A DNA stretch of 44,382 nt from JBJXHG01 sp046160865 (GTDB taxonomy: Bacteria; Planctomycetota; UBA1135; GCA-002686595), in contig JBJXHG010000145.1 in the NCBI GenBank assembly GCA_046160865.1, forward strand, positions 1 to 44,382. The letters are read 5' to 3'. The notes beneath the pieces are model-generated. The model saw only the letters and a list, made by a program, of their open reading frames with translations, did not search any database and had not been told where the DNA came from. Positions 40,918 through 44,382 of this stretch are shown piece by piece (the stretch's first letter is position 1; each line of letters starts with the position of its first letter). A program made the position numbers and the translations under genes.

Positions 40918-41481
40918 GTGAAGCGTTGCTTCGTGTCCGCAATCGCGCTCGTGGTCGCGCTCAGCTCCGGCTGCGCGAGCTCGCGCTGGTACGACTACCG
41001 CTTCGCACCGGCCCCCATCGAAGTCGAGGTCGCGGCCGCAGCGATGACCGGCACGCAGGTTCGGACCCTCGTGTCCGTGCTCGGCATCGCGCGCGAGAGC
41101 GCGGCGGGTCGCGATCAAGCGGAGATCCGCATGCGACTCGAGAACTTGGGCACCGTTCCTGCGACGCTCGTCGAGAGCGGATTGTCGCTCGTCTCGGCGG
41201 ACCTGCAGTCGTTCGGCCCAGGCGAGCTCGTGCAATCCGTTGACACGCCCAGTGCGCTGACGGTACCGCCCGGCGGTCACGCGGTGTTCGACGTGCACTT
41301 CGCGCTCCCGGGCGGCCAGAAGCCGTCGAAGCTCGACCTGTCCGGTTTGAACCTGCGCTGGACGCTCGATTTCGCGGGCACGAGCGTGACCACCGGCGCG
41401 ACGTTCCAGCTTCAGTACTTCGAGGTCTACGACCCGTGGTATCCGCGCTGGAGTGTCGGCGTCGGCTACGTGCACCACTGA
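40918..41481 (+). CDS. Probable lipoprotein, function unknown
   Basis: 187 residues from a GTG at 40918. An in-frame ATG at 40882 would add 12 residues, but GTG gives a normal lipoprotein signal (KRCFVSAIALVVALSSGC) with lipid-receiving Cys near residue 19. The mature part is a beta-rich domain: LENLGTVPATLVESGLSLV, VPPGGHAVFDVHFALPGG and LRWTLDFAG. These resemble Ig-like or LEA-type (WHy) strands. It lies upstream of the GntR-ABC operon but has its own gap, so it is probably a separate unit. Confidence 0.65.
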   Translation: MKRCFVSAIALVVALSSGCASSRWYDYRFAPAPIEVEVAAAAMTGTQVRTLVSVLGIARESAAGRDQAEIRMRLENLGTVPATLVESGLSLVSADLQSFGPGELVQSVDTPSALTVPPGGHAVFDVHFALPGGQKPSKLDLSGLNLRWTLDFAGTSVTTGATFQLQYFEVYDPWYPRWSVGVGYVHH

Positions 41482-41499
41482 CGTCGGGCGCGCACGGCC

Positions 41500-41541
41500 T
41501 TGACACACGCGTGTCTGGCTGTACTATGTGAGCTAGTACAG
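41500..41541 (+). promoter_or_regulatory. Promoter with overlapping operator for the GntR-ABC operon
   Basis: TTGACA (41500-41505) and TACTAT (41522-41527) with 16 bases between are close to the sigma-70 consensus. Overlapping the -10 is an inverted repeat with 8-bp arms CTGTACTA (41519-41526) and TAGTACAG (41534-41541) and a 7-base spacer. GntR regulators of the YtrA group bind GT-N-AC type palindromes in their own promoters, so autorepression by the next gene is strongly suggested. Confidence 0.78.
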
Positions 41542-41557
41542 TTCAGCAAGGCCCCCC

Positions 41558-41956
41558 GTGCTCCTGCGCATCGATCCCCAGAGTCCCGAGCCGATCTTCG
41601 AGCAGATCGTCTTCCAGGTGAAAGCGCACGTCGCCCGCGGCGTGCTGAAGCCCGGTGATCGATTGCCGTCGGTGCGCGAGCTCGCGAAAGAGCTCGCGAT
41701 CAACCCGAACACCGTGGCGCGCGCGTACGAAGCGCTCGAGAGCCGCGGCGTGATCGTCCGTCGTCAAGGCGCGGGCTGCTTCGTCACCGGCAACACGAGC
41801 GCGCTGAAGCTCGAGAGCCGCAAGAAGAAGCTCGACTTGGAGCTGTACCGACTGGTGACCGAGGCGTTCCACCTCGGTTTCGGACCGGACGATGTGCGAG
41901 CGGCGCTCGAGCGAGCGCTGCGCGAATCCACCCGCAAGTTGGAGTCGAAGTCATGA
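41558..41956 (+). CDS. GntR-family transcriptional regulator, YtrA subfamily
   Basis: 132 residues with a GTG start at 41558. The winged helix occupies about 10-75 with the family motif RGVLKPGDRLPSVRELAKEL and NPNTVARAYEALESRG. The effector domain is short (about 55 residues), as in YtrA proteins, which control ABC exporters. It overlaps the ABC ATPase gene by ATGA. The promoter just upstream contains a matching palindrome, so it probably represses its own operon until an envelope stress or antibiotic is sensed, by analogy with Bacillus ytr genes. Confidence 0.9.
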   Translation: MLLRIDPQSPEPIFEQIVFQVKAHVARGVLKPGDRLPSVRELAKELAINPNTVARAYEALESRGVIVRRQGAGCFVTGNTSALKLESRKKKLDLELYRLVTEAFHLGFGPDDVRAALERALRESTRKLESKS

Positions 41957-42876
41957 GCGATGCAATTCGATTCGACGACGTGCACCGGCGCTTCGGCGCG
42001 AAGCCGGTGCTCTCCGGACTCTCGTTCGGTGTGCGACCGGGCGAGATCTACGCGCTGCTCGGACGCAACGGAGCCGGCAAGACGACCGCACTGTCGATCT
42101 TGCTCGGCTTCCTGCAACCGATGAGCGGTACGAGCTCGATCCTCGGCACGCCGAGCGGCGCACTCACGCCGGACGTGCGGCTGAAGGTCGGTCTCGTGAC
42201 CGAAGGCCACCGCATGTACAGCTGGATGAAGGTGCGTCAAGCCATCGAGTTCGAGGCGGGCACGCGCGCGAACTTCGACCGGCGCTACGCGGAAGACGCG
42301 CTCGAGCGGCTGCGCATCTCGCCGAAGCAGTGGATCTTCCGCCTGTCGCGCGGTCAGCTCGCGCAGCTGTCGCTCGTATTCGCGCTGGCCGGCGATCCCG
42401 AGGTGCTCGTGCTCGACGACCCGGCGATGGGGCTCGATCCCGTCATGCGGCGCGAGTTCCTCGGCGCGATGATCGAGCTGCTCGGCCGCGAAGGCCGCAG
42501 CGTGCTGTTCTCGTCGCACATCCTGGCCGACGTCGAACGTGTCGCAGATCGCATCGGCATCCTGCACGGTGGTCGTTTGATCGTCGACGCGCGTCTCGAC
42601 GAGATCAAGGAGCGCGTGCAGAAGCGCTTCGTGCAGACCGCACTCGAGCCCGACGAGATCGCGCGCCACGTGCCTGGCGTGCTGCGCGCGCGACGCGTGC
42701 GCAACGGCATCGATCTGACGCTCCTCGACGTCGGACCCGAGCGCGAGGCCGCGCTGCAGGAAGCGTGCAGCGCGACGTCCGATCCGAGCGTGCCGACGCT
42801 CGAAGAGCTGTTCATCGAGCTGACGGGACAGGAGACGCTGCCGCCGCTGTCGCCGGGCGCGCGAGGTGCCGCGTGA
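41953..42876 (+). CDS. ABC transporter ATP-binding protein (YtrB-like)
   Basis: 307 residues. Walker A is LLGRNGAGKTT with K43, and the signature is LSRGQ (131-135). Walker B is VLVLDD at 151-156, where the usual catalytic Glu is Asp (LDDPAMGLDP), and the switch histidine is in SSHILAD. The C-terminal 80 residues extend beyond the core and resemble the regulatory tail of drug-efflux ATPases. The Glu-to-Asp change may slow hydrolysis. The start overlaps the regulator stop (ATGA) and its stop overlaps the permease start (GTGA). Confidence 0.9.
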   Translation: MSDAIRFDDVHRRFGAKPVLSGLSFGVRPGEIYALLGRNGAGKTTALSILLGFLQPMSGTSSILGTPSGALTPDVRLKVGLVTEGHRMYSWMKVRQAIEFEAGTRANFDRRYAEDALERLRISPKQWIFRLSRGQLAQLSLVFALAGDPEVLVLDDPAMGLDPVMRREFLGAMIELLGREGRSVLFSSHILADVERVADRIGILHGGRLIVDARLDEIKERVQKRFVQTALEPDEIARHVPGVLRARRVRNGIDLTLLDVGPEREAALQEACSATSDPSVPTLEELFIELTGQETLPPLSPGARGAA

Positions 42877-44382
42877 GAACCCTGATCAAGAAGGAAGCGA
42901 TCGAGCTCGCGATCCCGTTCGCGCTCCTGCTCCTGCTCGTCTGCGCGCTGTGGATCGGCGTGTACCGTCCTCAAGACGTGCTGTGGGCCCCGAACCCGGA
43001 CCCGGTGATCGCGGTGCTCTGCGCGGGCGGCATCGGCGGATTCCTGCTCGCGCTGTTCCAGTTCTACGCGGAGCGCATCACCCGCACGCACGGCTACCTC
43101 GTGCACCGCGGCGCGCGAGCGATGGACGTCTTCGCGTCGAAGGCGATCGTCGGTCTCGTTGCGACGTACGCGCTCGCGTGCGTTCCGCCGCTCGTCTTCG
43201 CCGCCTGGCAAGCCGTGTTCTCACCCTTCGCCGCGACGATCCAGTGGGAGCGCGTGGCGGAGTTCGCGTGGATCGGCACGTTCGGGATATGCGGCTATGC
43301 GGCCGGCGCGGCGTGCGCGCAGCTGCGACGCAATGCCGTGAACGAGATCTGCTTCGGCGTCGCCGCCGGCCTCACGTTCGCGTTCTTCGCGCACGTCAGC
43401 GCGATTGGAACGGTCGAGAGCTCGCCGGCGATCCGTTATGTGCTGATTCAACTCGTCGTCGCCGCGGCTTCGCTCGCCGTCGCGTACCGCTTGTTCGCTC
43501 GGCCCGTCGATCGCGATCTGCCGCTCCCGCGCGGAATCGGCGCGATCGTCGGTGTGAGCGGGATCGTCCTCGTGGTCGGCCCGGTCCTCGTTGGGAACGC
43601 GCTCACGCAAGAAAACATGCAGCGCTCGCTGCGAGACGAACGTCCGGTAGTTCTGCGCGAGCGCGCGACCGCCCGCTTCCTCGCCGTGCGCGACCAAGGC
43701 GAACGCCAGTACGCGGAGATCGACGCGCACGGCGAGGTCGTTCTCGGCGCGCCGCTCATGAGCGGGGACGCGATCTGGGGGCGATCCGAATCGCACGAGA
43801 GAATCTCGCTCCCGCGCTTCCGTCCCGAGGAACTTGACCCGCGGAACGAGCGGCTTCGCGTCGCCGCGTCATCGTTCAACGGACGCTGGCACGCGCACGA
43901 CTTCGGTGCGATCGGCGCGACGTTCTTCCGCGCCGACAACGGCGGTTTCGACTTGCGCGGGTACTTCGATCCGCACGACGGCGTCATGCGTCTCTTCTTC
44001 GAGCCGCGCCCGCCGTGGTCGCGCGAGATCTCCGTACCGGGGTTCTCGCTCGCGAGCGATCGCCCCTTCGTTGTCACGCTGCGTCGGCCCGACGCGCCCG
44101 GTCGCTTCTCGGCATCGACCGTCAGCGTCGACGCAACGCGTGCTGGGATGGAGTCGCAGAACGTGTGTCTCTTCGATCCAGCGGACGGAACGCTGTGGGA
44201 GATCGATCCGTTCGATCGAGCCGCACCCGTTCGCGCGCTCGCGCTGCCCGGCGGCGATCGCGTCCTCGATGTCGCGGTCACCCGTCTGCCGCGCGCCGGC
44301 GAAGTCGTCGTCGGCGAGCGCGGCTCGTACGGATGGGACGGTCACGCGCTGGCGCCGCTCGCAACGGTCCAAACGTCGACCA
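42873..44382 (+). CDS. ABC transporter permease with large C-terminal soluble domain, truncated by the window end
   Basis: An open frame of 503 codons from the GTG at 42873 (overlapping the ATPase stop) continues past the last base, so it is partial at the 3' end. The N-terminal 240 or so residues hold about six hydrophobic segments, beginning AIELAIPFALLLLLVCALWI and ending with IGAIVGVSGIVLVVGPVLVG. The following 260 residues have no membrane segment and carry beta-rich repeats such as ATARFLAVRDQGERQYAEI and VVLGAPLMSGDAIWG, probably outside the membrane. The ABC2-type permease with a propeller-like extension resembles lineage-specific planctomycete exporters. The cargo is unknown. Confidence 0.8.
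   Translation, partial: MRTLIKKEAIELAIPFALLLLLVCALWIGVYRPQDVLWAPNPDPVIAVLCAGGIGGFLLALFQFYAERITRTHGYLVHRGARAMDVFASKAIVGLVATYALACVPPLVFAAWQAVFSPFAATIQWERVAEFAWIGTFGICGYAAGAACAQLRRNAVNEICFGVAAGLTFAFFAHVSAIGTVESSPAIRYVLIQLVVAAASLAVAYRLFARPVDRDLPLPRGIGAIVGVSGIVLVVGPVLVGNALTQENMQRSLRDERPVVLRERATARFLAVRDQGERQYAEIDAHGEVVLGAPLMSGDAIWGRSESHERISLPRFRPEELDPRNERLRVAASSFNGRWHAHDFGAIGATFFRADNGGFDLRGYFDPHDGVMRLFFEPRPPWSREISVPGFSLASDRPFVVTLRRPDAPGRFSASTVSVDATRAGMESQNVCLFDPADGTLWEIDPFDRAAPVRALALPGGDRVLDVAVTRLPRAGEVVVGERGSYGWDGHALAPLATVQTST

Noticed and set aside
1..44382. CRISPR arrays, tRNA or rRNA genes, prophage or insertion sequences
   Set aside because: No regularly spaced short repeats, cloverleaf-like sequences, transposases or phage structural genes were seen.

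Overview
The window is about 44 kb of high-GC bacterial chromosome (roughly two thirds G+C by eye). It holds about 30 protein genes and no rRNA, tRNA, CRISPR array, insertion sequence or prophage that I could recognise. The gene content points to Planctomycetota: secreted FG-GAP/VCBS and beta-propeller proteins, two of which share a Cys-containing C-terminal module; DUF1570-type secreted peptidases; a large Ser/Thr kinase with RDD membrane domains; an MFS-spermidine synthase fusion; and few Shine-Dalgarno sites. This assignment is an inference from gene families, not from a marker gene.

Layout. 4-1753 (minus): a FIST sensor protein and a membrane-anchored rhodanese. 1960-5236 (plus): a tightly coupled operon for 2-oxoacid:ferredoxin oxidoreductase (fused gamma-alpha subunit, beta subunit) and a small coiled-coil/zinc-ribbon protein. 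5237-5770: a short minus-strand gene whose 3' end has been duplicated as a 115-bp exact repeat. 5821-6741: branched-chain aminotransferase. 6764-11481 (minus): a secreted FG-GAP protein and a kinase-RDD-pseudokinase-RDD protein. 11669-12788 (plus): an SPFH/band-7 protein with a ribbon-helix-helix partner. 12809-15316 (minus): MFS-spermidine synthase-like fusion. 15578-18159 (plus): HD hydrolase and secreted propeller protein. 18218-21279: gamma carbonic anhydrase-like protein divergent from HrpB helicase. 21603-23933 (minus): POT peptide transporter and carboxylesterase. 24014-29762 (plus): a beta-carbonic-anhydrase-like protein overlapping a secreted pseudo-peptidase, then a VCBS-repeat protein. 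29980-34393 (plus): UvrD-type helicase and an intact DUF1570 gluzincin. 34404-39917 (minus): RlmN-like radical SAM enzyme, a 490-bp island of nested inverted repeats, a small protein with a NAL1-like trypsin-fold protease, a CrcB fluoride channel with a thioredoxin-like protein, and an L,D-transpeptidase. 40168-41481 (plus): two probable lipoproteins. 41558-44382 (plus): a YtrA-type GntR regulator with a clear promoter/operator, its ABC ATPase, and a GTG-started permease that runs off the window.

Most of this is ordinary chromosomal housekeeping mixed with lineage-specific secreted proteins. I see no clear defence island or biosynthetic cluster. The least explained signals are: the composite inverted-repeat island at 35465-35952 and its relatives at 29773-29948 and 16157-16231; the gapless 136-residue C-terminal module shared by two otherwise different secreted proteins; the kinase-pseudokinase membrane protein; the pseudo-gluzincin translationally coupled to a divergent beta-carbonic anhydrase; and the protease paired with a stand-alone copy of what looks like its own N-terminal domain.
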